Assembly (NCBI GenBank): GCA_914767715.1
Contig: OU612069.1
Coordinates: 25,913,387 to 25,977,386, forward strand
DNA length: 64,000 nucleotides
Source: Membranipora membranacea
Lineage: Eukaryota; Bryozoa; Gymnolaemata; Cheilostomatida; Membraniporidae
Direction: 5' to 3'
The position numbers and the translations under genes are program-made. Below the pieces are notes generated by a model. It was not told the DNA's origin and ran no database searches. It saw only the letters and a program-made list of their open reading frames with translations. Positions 35,101 to 47,891 of the stretch are shown in pieces; the first letter of the stretch is position 1, and every line of letters starts with the position of its first letter.

Positions 35101-35317
35101 TATGCAGTCTTTTCATGCCTGAGGGCTTTCTTTCCACAACATTGTTTTGGAGAAAGCGATCAGTCGGACTTATCGGTGAGGTGAGATTGCTAATCTCCTC
35201 TTTAAGATATCCTGCAGCTCCATAAGTTGGATAGTAAGTTGAAGAATGATCAATATACTGCTGACCGATCTGGTTTTGAATGTGATAATTGTCAAAGTCA
35301 GTAAAATAGTGACTCAT
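32160..35317 (-). CDS. Disordered Ser/Tyr-rich protein, unknown (2 exons, about 292 aa)
   Basis: Exon 34676-35317 (from the ATG of MSHYFTDFDNYH) joins in phase 0 to exon 32160-32396 through GAG|GTAATG and CACCTAG|GCA. The protein is hydrophilic and probably unstructured, with tyrosine motifs near the N terminus (YIDHSSTYYPTYGAAGYL) and serine/arginine stretches. NNVVE occurs twice, a motif also found as GNVVEYANI in the adaptor-like gene at 50-52 kb. The second exon has an acidic start (ASDSDDDLYD), then RKRE-rich sequence. It ends GTGAG|GTAAGG, where the stop TAA lies inside a good donor, so the frame may continue in another isoform. The initiator could lie upstream: the frame is open past the ATG to a TTTGCAG acceptor. 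I do not recognise the family; a signalling-protein tail is a guess. Confidence 0.6.
32514..32935. mobile_element. TIR-bearing element in an intron
   Basis: Ends CCTGGTGCCAAATTGCAG and the inverse of CCTGATGCCCAATTGCAG, 16 of 18 identical. The 422-bp interior is rich in repeated CTTGCAAGA and TTGCAAGAC motifs and has no frame. The flanks (GATTAAAG / ATTAGGTG) show no clean target duplication. It lies in the intron of the 32-35 kb gene. Confidence 0.55.
32936..34675. other. Remainder of the intron of the 32-35 kb gene
   Basis: No exon supported. An imperfect inverted repeat (CTGTCACTAACCACTG near 34004 and CAGTGGTTGAAGAGTGACAG near 34064) could be a small MITE. The 94-codon plus frame at 34114-34398 has no family resemblance or splice support. 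Confidence 0.4.
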
Positions 35318-38300
35318 AGTGTTGCCTTGGTTGAAAACTGCCCTGCAAACTCTAAAATAAAATCTTAAGCCTCCTGACAACACAGGAACTCAGTGTTTCC
35401 TTGTCCAAAACCTTATCTAATGTGGTATTTCATCAGGGAAAAGTTTCCTCCCCTCACTACAAAGACTGACTCATGGGATTTTCCAGATTCCTAAAATTTA
35501 TGGAAACGTCCAAGCTTGCTTGCAAATCATTACAACACAACCTGATTGATTTTCTCTAATTGACTCAAAACATAAAAATTTTATTGCATCTAGTAAAAAA
35601 TGACAGCCTTTTTATTATGCATAAAGGGCTGGGTTACATTAAATGTTTAGACAGGCCCCATGAAGCTAATAGTCATTGCTTGGTTTGCAGCTTATCAATG
35701 CCTTGATAGACTCTAGTAGCTATGAGCAACAACATTCCATTTACTGCGTCATAATGGAATCCCTAAAACCCAATGGAATGTGGTTATCTTTTGATAATGT
35801 TCAGTGAGCTGTTAAACAATCTTCTTGTGTTACAGACAATCTATTTATTTACAGCCTTCTAATAAATGATTATACATGGGACAATGGAGCGCATGGAGCT
35901 TGCATGCTTTACATACATGATTAATATTGAAATTCTGTAGAACGAGGAAGTTGAATTGAATGAAGGGCTAAACTAGGATTCCAAATAAGCAGTGATGCAA
36001 GGTTGTGCTCACAAGGGGGTCTTTTAATCTAACCTCCCTGTAAACCCTAGCTCTGATGGACTTTCTCGTAGGCAATTCCGATCCTAAATCCTATAACTTA
36101 CTCAGCAGACATAGAGTTCCATCTTGCAGAAAGTTTCTCGGGACCAATACCTGTAGCAGGTCATGTTAACATTGGCGTCAGTTTTGTAAGATTATACCAT
36201 AATGTCTATAAAAGCTGAAGCTCGTTAGTCATTATTATATAAATCTAAATGTATGGTGATGCTGAGTGACATATAATTGATGGAAATTGGCCAATTATTG
36301 ACAAATATGCTGACACCTGCCTCAGCTAATGCTCAGAGGTTTGATCAGCGACCTTAGAGTGAAAATCAGTTTGCATGATGTCACACTCTAATATATAAGC
36401 CTCAGATTATCCTCAGAGGATCGATGTTAATATGAAGACTATTTGAGATCTACTGACGATGTAACCAGGTTTAGACCATTATAAAAGTGTGGTCAGGCGT
36501 AGCGTAGCGTAGTGATCCAGATACTCTCGCACATAAAGCAATAAGTTTTATTTAGCTGCTACGGACAGGCCACAGTTGTCTGATAAGCGCAAATCATTTC
36601 GTTTGTTTTTTTGCAAATATTTTGGGACGTACCTTGCAGGACAGAGTGGTATGAGTTATGGTCGTGTTAAGTGCAGTGGCAGCCATTTCAACCTAGATGC
36701 CTAGTGTCACATAGATTATCAGCTTTACAGAAGTGAAAATATAGGTTACGTGTTTTGAAATGTCAATGATAAGGGGCAGCAGAGTAACAAAGATTAAACT
36801 GTTATCAATTGTTATAGGTGCTCGCTGCTGTCTACATTAATCAAGAAGTTCCATTTGCCCAGTATGACCTTATCACTGTGCTGGCCGTCGATTAATGTAT
36901 TGTGGGGACAGATAAATGACCGTACTCTGAAAACAATTTTCACCGTTATTGAATACTCCGATACAATGTTTGTATGCTTCAATGATTTTGGTTTAAGTAG
37001 CCTCACTTTAAAATGACTTCCTAAATATTATTTTAAGTGAGATCATGTGCTGACTGTGCCCCAGTCAGAGGTCAGAATCAGCAGCGGAGGGTACAAATAC
37101 ATTTGATATCCCAAGTCCTTAATTCTGACGCATTTTACCTCAGCTCTCTAGTGTTGCCAATATCTTCCTTAATTGTTAACTGTTGACTTGCCCTGAACTA
37201 GGTGGAAGATTTTTAGGGCACAGGACAATGATGTAGGTAAAAAGACGTAGTGATAAGGCCTTTCATCATAATTGTTGCGGAAATAAGAGTTATCTTCTCA
37301 TAAATAACTGATCAAAATAATGCCCTCGTTTACAAAGTACCAGAAACGGTAGCGCCATCCATTGTCATGTCATTTTTTTTCCAAAATTTAAGTTTGAAAT
37401 ATATAACAAAGATGATAAGTCTTCTCATGTCAGGAAATGGGTGTTATGTTAGAAGCAAATGTCTGCAAGGACTAACTCAGAGTGAGATTTAGAGCAGGTT
37501 AATGGGAATACATAGTTGATTGGTAGACAAAGGGTTTGTCTAAAGTTGCAAGGCCGATTTATGATAAACCAGTTTAACAGACATTCATAATTTTTCACTC
37601 CTGGGTTTTTTCCCTGATTATGTGAGTCAATGGCTACACGTACAGGGCTGAATGTCAATTAGACTGTTATTTTTACTTCCTTATTGGCACTGTGCCATTG
37701 TATGCATATTGTAGACAGGCCGTGAAAGCGAATACATTAGAAGCATATCATATCAGTGTTGACTTTTCCTTTTTAAATCCCGATCTTGTTACCACAATGA
37801 TTAATTCACATAATCAATATGAAAATTGGGAAATCTGTAGCATTTGACAGAGGAGATGAGTTTGGGCTTTGGCATTGAGCATCGCATATTATTACCATGG
37901 TAGCCCTGTTCACGCGGCCACGGGTTTTGTTTTTTTGTTTTGTACAAAACCAAAAAAACCATCAAACGCATGGCCGTGTGAGCAGGGCTAATTACCATGG
38001 AATAAATAGGTCTGCGAAAATAAATAGGAGTTATCACCTCGTTTGGTATGAGTGGACAATTCAAACCTAAATATGATAATATGTTACTGTATCCTTATAC
38101 ATCCAATGACATAGTCTATGCACTATGCAGGATATGCTTGGATTTTTCCTCTCATTACTTCTACATTAATCTTACTTCATATAGCCTAGGGTCCAATAAT
38201 ACACATTGTATGACCTTTTGTCAATGTCATGAATGACCGCCCTTATTCAAAATGAAAGAAATTCTGGCTGACATTTTCTTCACTACTTGGCAGTGAATAT

Positions 38301-41300
38301 CTCTGCTCACGGGTATTTTCCAAACATGAGGCTGCTTTTCCCAGAGTCTGACTGGAAAACTCTCATACCTGGAGCAATATAGCAGGTGGCATGAATAGAA
38401 ATCAATAGATATTGCAGTTTTAGTGCTCCCTTGATTAACTTATAACACTCAAGGGCAGACAACTCCAGCAAGATCCTGCATTGTTCTCAGACTTTCTCTC
38501 GCCTGGTGGGCCGTCGGACGAGGGGCAAAAGTCTGGGGGGCTCAGACTACCAATGACATAGAGCTACCATCAGCTTAATGTGGAATTAGTATCGATGAAT
38601 ATTTCCTGGTATTTTAGCTTTATCCTGGGATGCTTTATCACATACATTAATCAATAATAACGCCCAAGTAGCGGAATATCAGATTTTCTTAGTGCACCTC
38701 AATACACACAAAAAATACTAATGGAACACGTGCGCAGAGACAAATATTACACAATAATTTCTTTGATCATGATATCTATAGATTTATCCTTATTGATCAT
38801 GTTTTTCACTGCACTGTTTAATCAAATATTATGGATGAAGCTGTGCAACAAACTTGATAGTATATTACAGAAAAAACAGCATTATTTATCTTTAGGTATT
38901 CAAATATTTGTTAATATGTAGGAATTTTTTTTTGTAACTGATGCTGTTACTTTATACTCCCTCATTGTAAACCAGGTAGATTTCACTTCAAAAAAAATCA
39001 AAAACTAAAGTATAGATTAAAATACAGTAATATTGCATTACAGTTCATTTTCTCCCTCTTTGTTTTGTGAGTGATGCAATTTATGCCGATGACAAACATC
39101 TCCATTTCTATATTGTGAAATTTGTCTGTGATACACTAGTTATACAAAAATACCCGTGGTATGTGTTTTAAGTTTGGATCAAGCTTCTTCGAAAACCTGA
39201 AACCAGATCTAGTATAGCACATTCAACTGCATGTCAAAAGATAATAAGTACTATGAGTAGTATGGGTATTATGTAGAAGAAATCAGATAGCTATAGAATT
39301 ATGTCCCATCAGCAAACATGACCAATTATAGCTTGGCCCACTGAGAGTTGATTTATCCAAGCAATTTTCAAAAACAGCAACAAATCTCATTACATAAACA
39401 GCCATAGAGGTCACCAGGTCATCAAAACAACACATCACCGTAACTCTGATTAAAAGTCATCCTGTCTCCGGCTAAGACTTAACCCTACCTGAAGTAAATA
39501 TTTTTGCTTCTCGTCAGCAACATTATCGCCTGAGGCTGAACATTAAACAAAGGTCTTGTCTAATTGACCGATCTGCTCTGGGCAAGGGTTCTCGAATTTC
39601 ACCTATAGGACGGCTGAAAGGGCATCAGACCTTTTCACAAAAGTGTGAATCATCTTATAGCCTGCATTGTCTGGTTAGATAGTGGGTGAAATGATATCGG
39701 CTCATGTTGTGGTTACAGTCGCACAGACGTATAAATAATAGTATTTTTATGTTAATGGTTACAGCATGTGCACCCACAATATATCATCAACCATCATTCG
39801 AGCCATGTGCACCTTTACGGTTAAATTTATAAAGTAATATAAAATATATTATTACTGCACTGCACATTAAAAATCATAAATGCAAACATGCGAAAAGATA
39901 CGCTGTGGTGCTGCAGAGGTGTGTGCTGATGTTGTTGTGGATTAGTTAGATTTTTCACATTTAAATGTTCTAAGTATGTATTTGATTGACAATATCTACC
40001 TACTCTACCTAATCTCTACAAATAACCTAAAACCCCCCAATCGGTCATCCAGATATTAGGATGGGTTATATTATGTTTACATTGAAGAGTTTCTTATCAT
40101 TTTATTACCACTAAGTAAACTTCATTTACCCACAAACACTTGAATTGTCTATCTATCTGACTTAGAGTATCATTATATTAGTCTTGTTCCCACATACCAG
40201 CGGTGAATCAAAACGTCGAACCAAACCTAGGGGGTGTATATAATGACTCTCTCCCCCTCTAAAACAATCTTCTTATGTTCTGCCTATTGGTGATTTGTTC
40301 TATTCACAGGGTAAAGTCAACTGACCAGGTATAAGACAAAGCTAAGGGTGGCTTGTCATGGTTTCCGCCATACTGTACTGTAACAATATTGATAAAAATA
40401 TGAATGAATACCTCAATATATACTTTTCACACCGCTGTTTTGGCGTAATTTAGAGCGCTACCAAAAGTTTGCGTTACCCCTAAGTCAATGGCAAATCGAT
40501 CCACCCCTGTGTAAAAATGGGTAAGTACAGAAGACCCCAAAGTAAGAAAATAATCAAAAGAAGGGCAGGAGAGAGGATCTACTGATACATGAGATTTGTG
40601 TCCATGTTACAATTTTTAATGAGAAAATCAATCAAGACAATTAAAAGTCTCACGTTAACCTCAGTATATATCTCCATTAGACATCAATGGACATGCCGAT
40701 GCATGTCGTTATCTAGAGTAAATAATGATGATGTATTTCACACATAGCCTTATCGGTGACAGACCACTAAGGTATACAAATATACTCTGAGGCATTGAGA
40801 CACAGATTGATTTTCGGGCTTTGTCTAAGGTTTCTCTTTTGCTGTAACTGTCACTCGCTGGAGTATAAGTGTGTGAATTGTTTAATAGCCAGTTTACAGA
40901 GCGTATTAAATTACTGGATAGTACTGAAGGGATAGTGCCAGCGCAGCTTACCCTGAGGTGAAAAAAGAAGAGTAGAAAGGGTAAGCGAATTTCAATCCAT
41001 AAAAACTATTACCATGCCGTAGGCCTAATGATGGTGGATATGATGGTGTTGAGAATATTTTACCCTAGGTTTATTGTAGTCTAAACAATACAACATTGTG
41101 CGCATAGAATTTTGGAGGTAAACAGGAATGTTGGAGGTATACTTTATGATGAAAAGTTGTATAAATTTCGTGAAGATACATTACAAGACTACCTCAGTGA
41201 TATATTTGATAGGCTAAATGTCTTCAAAAAGTCATCCGACAACTCTAGTTGAAGAATTTCTATACTTTTGACTGCGGCATGGTATGGTTATTCACCCCCT

Positions 41301-42067
41301 ACATTAGAAAAGCAGAAATACAATTTTGGCTGTTTAGAAATTGTATAAGTGTTGTGAATCAATAATTTTATGCAGTTCCCAGATCGTTTTTGTGTAACTG
41401 GATCCCTCGATATCTCTGTTATGTTAATTTGAAATCTTGGTATGGGAGAAAATTGCATGCTATCCATCGTATGTAGTAATTTGTTAATATATAGCGCAGA
41501 GTAAACTGAATCCCAAAAGTCCACATGATTGCAGCGCTTAGGCAGGGAATTTAATTCTCATGCTGACATCAATCAAAATATAAGACACATCAGTCAGCGT
41601 TTATCGATTGACCAGGTACCTTCGTTTTGGCTAATTCAATGGAATGCTTGTAGAACAAGATAGCTGTTTGAAAATGCCTTTATATTAAGTGGTATGTTTT
41701 TGTCTGTAGAATGTAAGTGCAGCCACAGAAATTACTTTCCAATTTCATTATATTGATTAGCCAACATCACCAACTTGATGACTTCATAGCACTCACAAGA
41801 CGCCGAGTGTCTCTGGCTTATTTTTGCCGATATCACGTAGCCTTGGGTAAAGAAGTGCTATTTTAGGATATAATGAAATCCCCTCAAGTTTTTTTGGTGA
41901 ATAGATGTTTTCGGATATATACAGAGCGCACAGCAGGTGTGATGATACCACTGTATGAGTATGTGGGGGTGCGGTGTACGATTATACTTATCTTATCTAC
42001 ACCTACATATATATGATACAGACGTAGTCGGATGTGAAAATTGATCTGATATAGTGCCATCCTTCGA
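35318..42067. other. Gene-poor stretch, no supported gene
   Basis: 6.7 kb without a convincing exon pair. It holds a 90-bp palindromic MITE (37901-37990). A GCCGTCGGACGAGGGGCAAA..GGGGGGCTCAGACTA block near 38511 is weakly similar to one at 42495-42540 inside the peptide gene's first intron. Isolated open segments with a donor occur on the minus strand at 36633-36686 and 36102-36150, but their phases cannot be joined. Confidence 0.45.
37901..37990. mobile_element. 90-bp palindromic MITE with 10-bp target duplication
   Basis: Arms TAGCCCTGTTCACGCGGCCA and the inverse of TAGCCCTGCTCACACGGCCA flank an AT-rich centre with GTTTTGTACAAAAC. The direct repeat ATTACCATGG occurs immediately on both sides (37891-37900 and 37991-38000). 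A 9-10 bp duplication suggests a MULE-like mobiliser, although that is inference from length alone. Confidence 0.75.
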
Positions 42068-42075
42068 TATATAAG
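42068..42075 (+). promoter_or_regulatory. Candidate TATA box of the peptide precursor gene
   Basis: TATATAAG lies about 230 bases upstream of the ATG at 42305. It is a plausible core promoter if the 5' UTR is about 200 bases; no intron was located in that leader. Confidence 0.35.
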
Positions 42076-42304
42076 CCACGGTAGACAGGTCCCTTACCTC
42101 ATTAGATAACAAGCAATAAGCCCATCTAACTCATTCAAACTTCCTTTCTTTTATTTAGACCGTAAACAGAAACACATTTAGCAGCATTTTCTCAAAGTGG
42201 TTGGACGTTTGAATCTGGCTAGCGGTTCAAGTAGAGGAAGAAAGTTTGATTATTTCATAAAATAAGACGGTAAAGACACAGCAAGGGATACACAGAATTT
42301 CAGC

Positions 42305-45300
42305 ATGCTAAATCAGAAAATCTACACATTATTATTATGGAGTTGTTTTGTCATGGTAGGATTTTCAGCTCCTATCGACAAACAGCAGGCTTCAAAAGAA
42401 AATATCAGTGATGGAGATAAAAGGTAAGAGATCGTCCTGGTTTAATTATAAAATAATAAAATTTTTTAAACGCCTGATCTACGGGAACTAACAGGGGTCC
42501 GTCCGATGCGGGGCAAGCGCCGGGGGGGGGGGCCCAGACTAAGAATAATATAATTAAAGTTGAAAATCGACTTGAAAACAAATATGAATAGTCACAAATA
42601 AAATTACATGTGAATTTAAACAAAGTTTTATTTGATGTCCAAAATACATTTCTCGTCTTTCACTGACATTGGTTATAAAATTAAAAGGTTTATAGTGTAC
42701 AGAAATGGACATCCAATTGCCTTGTTAATAATAATCACTTTAAAGTGCATTAGGCACCTCAGCCTACCACCACTTTGTCACATTGATGTCATTCATCTGA
42801 CATTAAGCTTTTTTATGCAACCCGACCGACGGTAAAAGGAAACTCTGAGCTGACTACATCTAACACTATCAGCCTGTCCGGAAATGGGCTCATATTGATA
42901 AAATAAATGTTCAGGTTGATGGTATCACCTAGCCGTGTGATAAGGCTAGGTAGCATCTGTGATTATTATTCAAGGAATCATGTTTTTGGATTTTTGGTTA
43001 TGCAATTATATTTGTACTGGACAGATAAGCTCATCTGAGGAATGTATAACAAAATTTGCTTACTAAAAATAAACATTAATAACTCCAATAATTCCAAATC
43101 CTTTTCATCTTTTCCAGCAGCTTAATCAACACCCTGCAAAGAATTCTAAGAGATAGGAAAAATGAGGCAGAGAAGGAACGTCTTCAACTTGAACAGCATA
43201 TACCAAGCCAGTGAGTTATAAAATTAGATGGGAGATGGTGAATTTTCTGTTCTTGTTAAAGGCCACAACATTACACTAGAATAAAACATATTTACATAGA
43301 TAGACACACAAATAATTAGCATTGAAGCTTAACCAATTATACTCACAAAATTAAACAAATCTCGATTCAAGTAACTTACGTTAGCACCAGCCATGAACCT
43401 TGTATGTCATATTGATAGTGATTAAAAAAATCCATGTACACTAAAACGTAAAAAGCTATATTTCTGTGATAATTAACATACTGTACCTGAGTCAGGGTGT
43501 TAGGAAAAAAGGGGTAAAGCTGAAGAGGCTACTGGCCGGCTGGTCATTTCTTACTAGAATATTCATTCAAAGTTCATGCAATACTAGAAAAGCGCAGGGT
43601 ATGCTATGATGAAACAGCCCACAATTCCTCCTGGGATTGAGTTAATGATAAAATATAAAAGCATTGTCTGAACTTTCAAGGTCTCAGACTAAAGTTGTGT
43701 TATGGAAACGGTGACATTTTAAATTAAAAAATGTCACTAAGTTGTTATTCCCTCGTAGGTGTATTTAATTATAGAGATTGCTGTGTACTTTTCTCCTAAA
43801 TATAACTCATCCTCGAGACACATGTGAAATATTAAAACTTCAAGATTTCGCTTTCATCACAATATAAATTTAAAAAGTTTATCATAAGCTTCACTGCCAG
43901 ACTCTCGACTGCATGTTTGGAGCAGCTATAGCAACACTGCTGTTTTACCATGGAAAACTGAGAATGATCAGACATCATTATTGTTAGGCCAAATAAGGTT
44001 AAATTAGGTTTGGCTACTCTGAGAGCATAGAGGGCGCCGACTTATTTTAAAATCGAGGGACTACTGTTGCAATATTATGCATAGCTGAATGTTGATTAAA
44101 TACCTTACATAATCAAGCAACCAACCAAGGCCACAGATCAATATCTGATGGAGAATGTTTCAAATGACCTTCAGTATCCAGCATATTGCATTCAAACTCG
44201 TTTTATCAGAATCATTCTTGATGTCTATTTCAGACAGCTGGAGAGCTATATGTCAGAGGAGAAGAGGGGATCGACAGGACGCTGCCGTCATCCTAACTCT
44301 ATGATCTGTCAGGCTCTATACAGTACAGGGAATAAGAGAAGTCAGACAAGCATCGCTGAGGAGGCTGTCAGCACAGATAAGTATGTCTGATAATAATCTA
44401 CAAGTACCAACTCAAATATGTACCCAGATGAGTGGTCATGTGTTATAAAGTCTGCTGTTGTTACCTTGAGTGCTCTCTTGTCTGAGATTTTAATCTTCAA
44501 TTGCTACCGAACACAAAAACAAATCCTATCAGGACAAGTTCAGGAGTGTTGTAAAAACCTTTTTTCCTCATGAAACTAGTTTTGCAAAGTGATACAGAAT
44601 TCTATGAAATCAATTCAGTTAACTATCTTACAGTTCAAAGCTCTTCAAAAGATTTCAAGCCCTGTTTTTGTAAGGTTTATCTTCATAAGTGCACATAAAA
44701 CACGATAGTAAAATTTTCAAAATTGACATTCACTGCAAGTTAGATGGACTAGGGCACTATTATGTGTACGGCCATTGAATCATTGGTCAGGTAGGACACT
44801 GCACCGATGTGAGACGGCAGACATTCAAGGTCGTATTGATTATGTGCCATCTGATGATACAATCTTGAAAGTATAAGTCCGATGGATGGATTTATTACTA
44901 TCATAGACAAAAATTTGTCACGAAATACGTTGTTAATACTGACAAGAAAGAAAAACACGGAAAAAAATCAGATCTCTGTTGTATAAAAAGTTTTTTAGAA
45001 TAGTATATTATTAAGTGTATGTATGAGATGTCTTAAAAAGTTGTCTCTACCCCATGTACCCCGATATTTAACGGTGCGGTAGCGACCTTAGGGGCATTTA
45101 GTTAGAAAGTCATTGATAAAGTGCTATGTGTTCGTGCTCGTGTATGTATGTCAGATTAATGTTGCGCAGAGAAAGCTTTAAGGTAACTGCTCTGAGAGTA
45201 GTTGTTTTACCTTTTACTTTTCTCTTTATTTATGCATCAATGTCATTGACAGTTTATAGTCCAGGGGATAACAAGCATTCGTTCTTTTTTCTCATTACAA

Positions 45301-46003
45301 AGAGCACAAAAAGGTTATGGTGATAGATCGAGATATAATCAGCAGGTACAAGGCTATAGCCCAAGTGAAGGTAATGACATCAGTCATGTGAAAGGGGATA
45401 TAGATTGGTCTCAAACACCCTCAAAATATTCCGATGTCGATCAACCCGTCCATGGGGAAAGGTGAGAGAAAAGTTACACTACTGATGAACCTAACCTAAA
45501 CAATTACCAAACACATATCAATGGCATAAATTGGTTAATGAGCATGATAAATGATAAATGCACATGTCATATTATGCAACGAATTGTCAGATATGATTAT
45601 GCCAGCCAGCTGTTAGCCTTGTAATGCAGCAACTAAAACTAGCCACATGACACGGCTAACAGCAGACTGGTATAATTGCGTTTTGCAAAATAATGGGAGT
45701 TATCATCTCATTGAGTCAGGAGAGACAACTTTACAACTTGACATTGCATTGTGGGAATGTTCTAAAAGTCTCCTGCCATTCGGATAATTGTATGGTATAT
45801 GGTGTATACTGTGATGGTTTAATTGTTTCAGCATGGGTTGGGGATACCTGAAAAGGAATTACAAGTCAGATCCTGAGAGTAGTTTGAGAAAGAGAGAGGA
45901 GATTCAGGAGATGTATAGAAGGCTCCTTCAGAGAGTCGAGGGACTACGAACAGAGTTACAGGAACGGGAGTTAGTGGAGCTGTCATTAAACGAGTCTGAC
46001 TGA
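42305..46003 (+). CDS. Secreted prohormone/neuropeptide-like precursor (5 exons, 229 aa)
   Basis: Exons 42305-42423, 43118-43210, 44234-44380, 45303-45461 and 45832-46003 join through GT/AG sites, every internal junction in phase 2. The signal peptide is MLNQKIYTLLLWSCFVMVGF with cleavage after SA. A helical charged spacer follows (SLINTLQRILRDRKNEAEKE), then EEKR and a 22-residue segment (83-104: GSTGRCRHPNSMIC, then QALYSTGN) closed by KR at 105-106. Its two cysteines (88 and 96) have seven residues between them, suggesting a disulfide ring. They are the only cysteines in the propeptide. There is no Gly before the dibasic site, so no C-terminal amidation. Further basic sites (YLKR at 178-181, LRKR at 191-194) could release SMGWGYL- and helix-containing pieces. 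The layout resembles calcitonin/CGRP precursors, but the ring is larger and the sequence is unlike any family I know. Confidence 0.82.
45594..45678. repeat. Short palindromic MITE-like hairpin in intron 4
   Basis: The arm TTATGCCAGCCAGCTGTTAGCC pairs imperfectly with CCGGCTAACAGCAGACTGGTATAA, with a perfect CTGTTAGCC core and about 35 bp between the arms. Lies in the fourth intron of the peptide precursor gene. No target duplication was identified. Confidence 0.5.
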
Positions 46004-46077
46004 GTTACTGAGTTCGAGTCTCCCTGAGTCTCATAGTTTATAGTTGAGTCAGAAAAAGTCTCAAACATCATTCTTAT

Positions 46078-46083
46078 AATAAA
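46078..46083 (+). terminator. Polyadenylation signal AATAAA
   Basis: AATAAA 75 bases after the stop of the peptide precursor gene. It predicts a very short 3' UTR and supports the assigned last exon. Confidence 0.65.
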
Positions 46084-47891
46084 ACATTCCACAGTCTCTT
46101 ATATCGCTTAATCATTGAATAACATTTTACTACCTATTCAACTTTTGATGATGATCAGTGACAGAATATTGATACATACATTTCTGCACTGTAAATTGAA
46201 CATCATCATAAAGTTGGACAGCCATAAGCCTACTAACCATGCTACTGTCTTTGAAATCCTCGTACCTTATGTTCCTGTTATTTGAAATAAATAAAAAAGA
46301 TCTCAGCTCAACCCACACCTAATCTAGACCAGATTATATCTCATATTCTCTCTACCATTGTTTTCAGGTATTTTGTTTAGTTTATTAGACAAAAATATAC
46401 TGAATAAATGACTAAAAATACCAATAGTTTGAACTTATGCCTTTCCATAAAAAGGGTGTCAGAAAACTCTGAAGAAGAAGCGATCTCAAGTGATTTTGAA
46501 TTATTATGATGTAAACAAGATATTTAATCAAATAAATTTAGGCGACAATAAAACCATGTCGGACAAAAATAGGTGGCAGGTTAAGGTTTTCAGAATCCAT
46601 CTAGAGTTCTCAGTCTAACTCAGAATAATGCTCTAGGTTAATAAACAAACTGTGACCCAGGTTTCATTGGTTATTTATAAACGCCTAGCAGTACAGATTA
46701 ATTAGACTTGCACCTCTGAATTGATACCAATTGAAACCTGATTCTTTCGCGATGCAGTTGCAACAAAATATGAATTGTATTCAAATCATGGTGGTCTCTT
46801 AGTGTCATTAGAAGCTGTCTCTCAGTCTCTGGTCTCTGCTTGAAATCCCTATACTCTCAATTCCTATAAGCATGTCCTGTTTATAACAAAACAGAGGGTG
46901 GGCTGCCCCTAAAGAGAGACCAAGTTGCCCGAGGTCCTCGGACCGAGATACATCCTACTAAACTAGAATGCATCCTAGAGGTGAGGCCATTGGGACCTCC
47001 TTATCATGAGTGTGCAGCAAGCTGCCAGAAAATGAAACAGGCACGAATCGCTTATTGACAGTGACAATATGTTCTAAGCCAATGTGCCGAGAAACATGGG
47101 ATTCTCCTGGTGTGCATCATTTACTACAGAAGAGGGCGAAGGACAATAACAATAGGATTCATCCACAAATCATTATCATGTGTAAAAGTCTTCAGACCTC
47201 AATTTCTTTTGAAGGTACCTCTAAATGCAATTATGCAACAAGAATTTTAATCACATTTTCATCAATCACGGGTCAATTTGTTGCCTGATAGACTATAAGC
47301 TGAATCCGTCAGTAGTCTAGGAGAGGGCAATCACTAATGTATAAAGTACAAAAAGTATTTCCACCCGTTAACTGCTAGTAGGATAGTAGGAAACAGTATT
47401 GACACGTGGTATCCAAACTAGGACTGTAATTAACTGAAATTTAGCCCATGTTTGATGGTTGATTGTCGATCGTGAACTTAAGACTTTTCTGCTATATTTA
47501 ACCAATATCTACAGCAATGTGGAGGTGACTCCATGTTTTTCTTTGGTCTCTATCTGCGCATTCATAAAACATGAAATAGTTGTTTTCTGCTTGCCTGCTG
47601 TCTGTTTCGAGGTGAGTCACCATAGATAGAAATATGAAATAATAATGATAAAACACGTCTAATGCTTATCAAATATATATATTTAGCTCAATTTTCTAGT
47701 CACTCCCCACCCCCTTCCCTACATAAAGAGGAAACAAAAAAGTGCAGATTCAAGAGAAACTTGAGACTGTTTTAAACCTGAATAATGCCAAACAAAAATT
47801 AAAAGCTAACCACTTTTGTTGAAGAAAGTTAATGCATTCTAAAAATACATGGAGCACAACAGGGAACACAGTTCATTACCCTTGACCTATC
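46084..47891. other. Convergent intergenic region, no supported gene
   Basis: Lies between the 3' ends of the plus-strand peptide gene and the minus-strand adaptor-like gene. The 92-codon plus frame at 47010-47288 lacks exon borders or recognisable content. Confidence 0.45.

Noticed and set aside
36102-36686. Two minus-strand segments with good donors (36633-36686, starting MAATALNTT; 36102-36150) as upstream exons of the 32-35 kb gene
   Set aside because: The second can join the main exon in phase, but the first cannot join the second, and no exon that bridges them was found.
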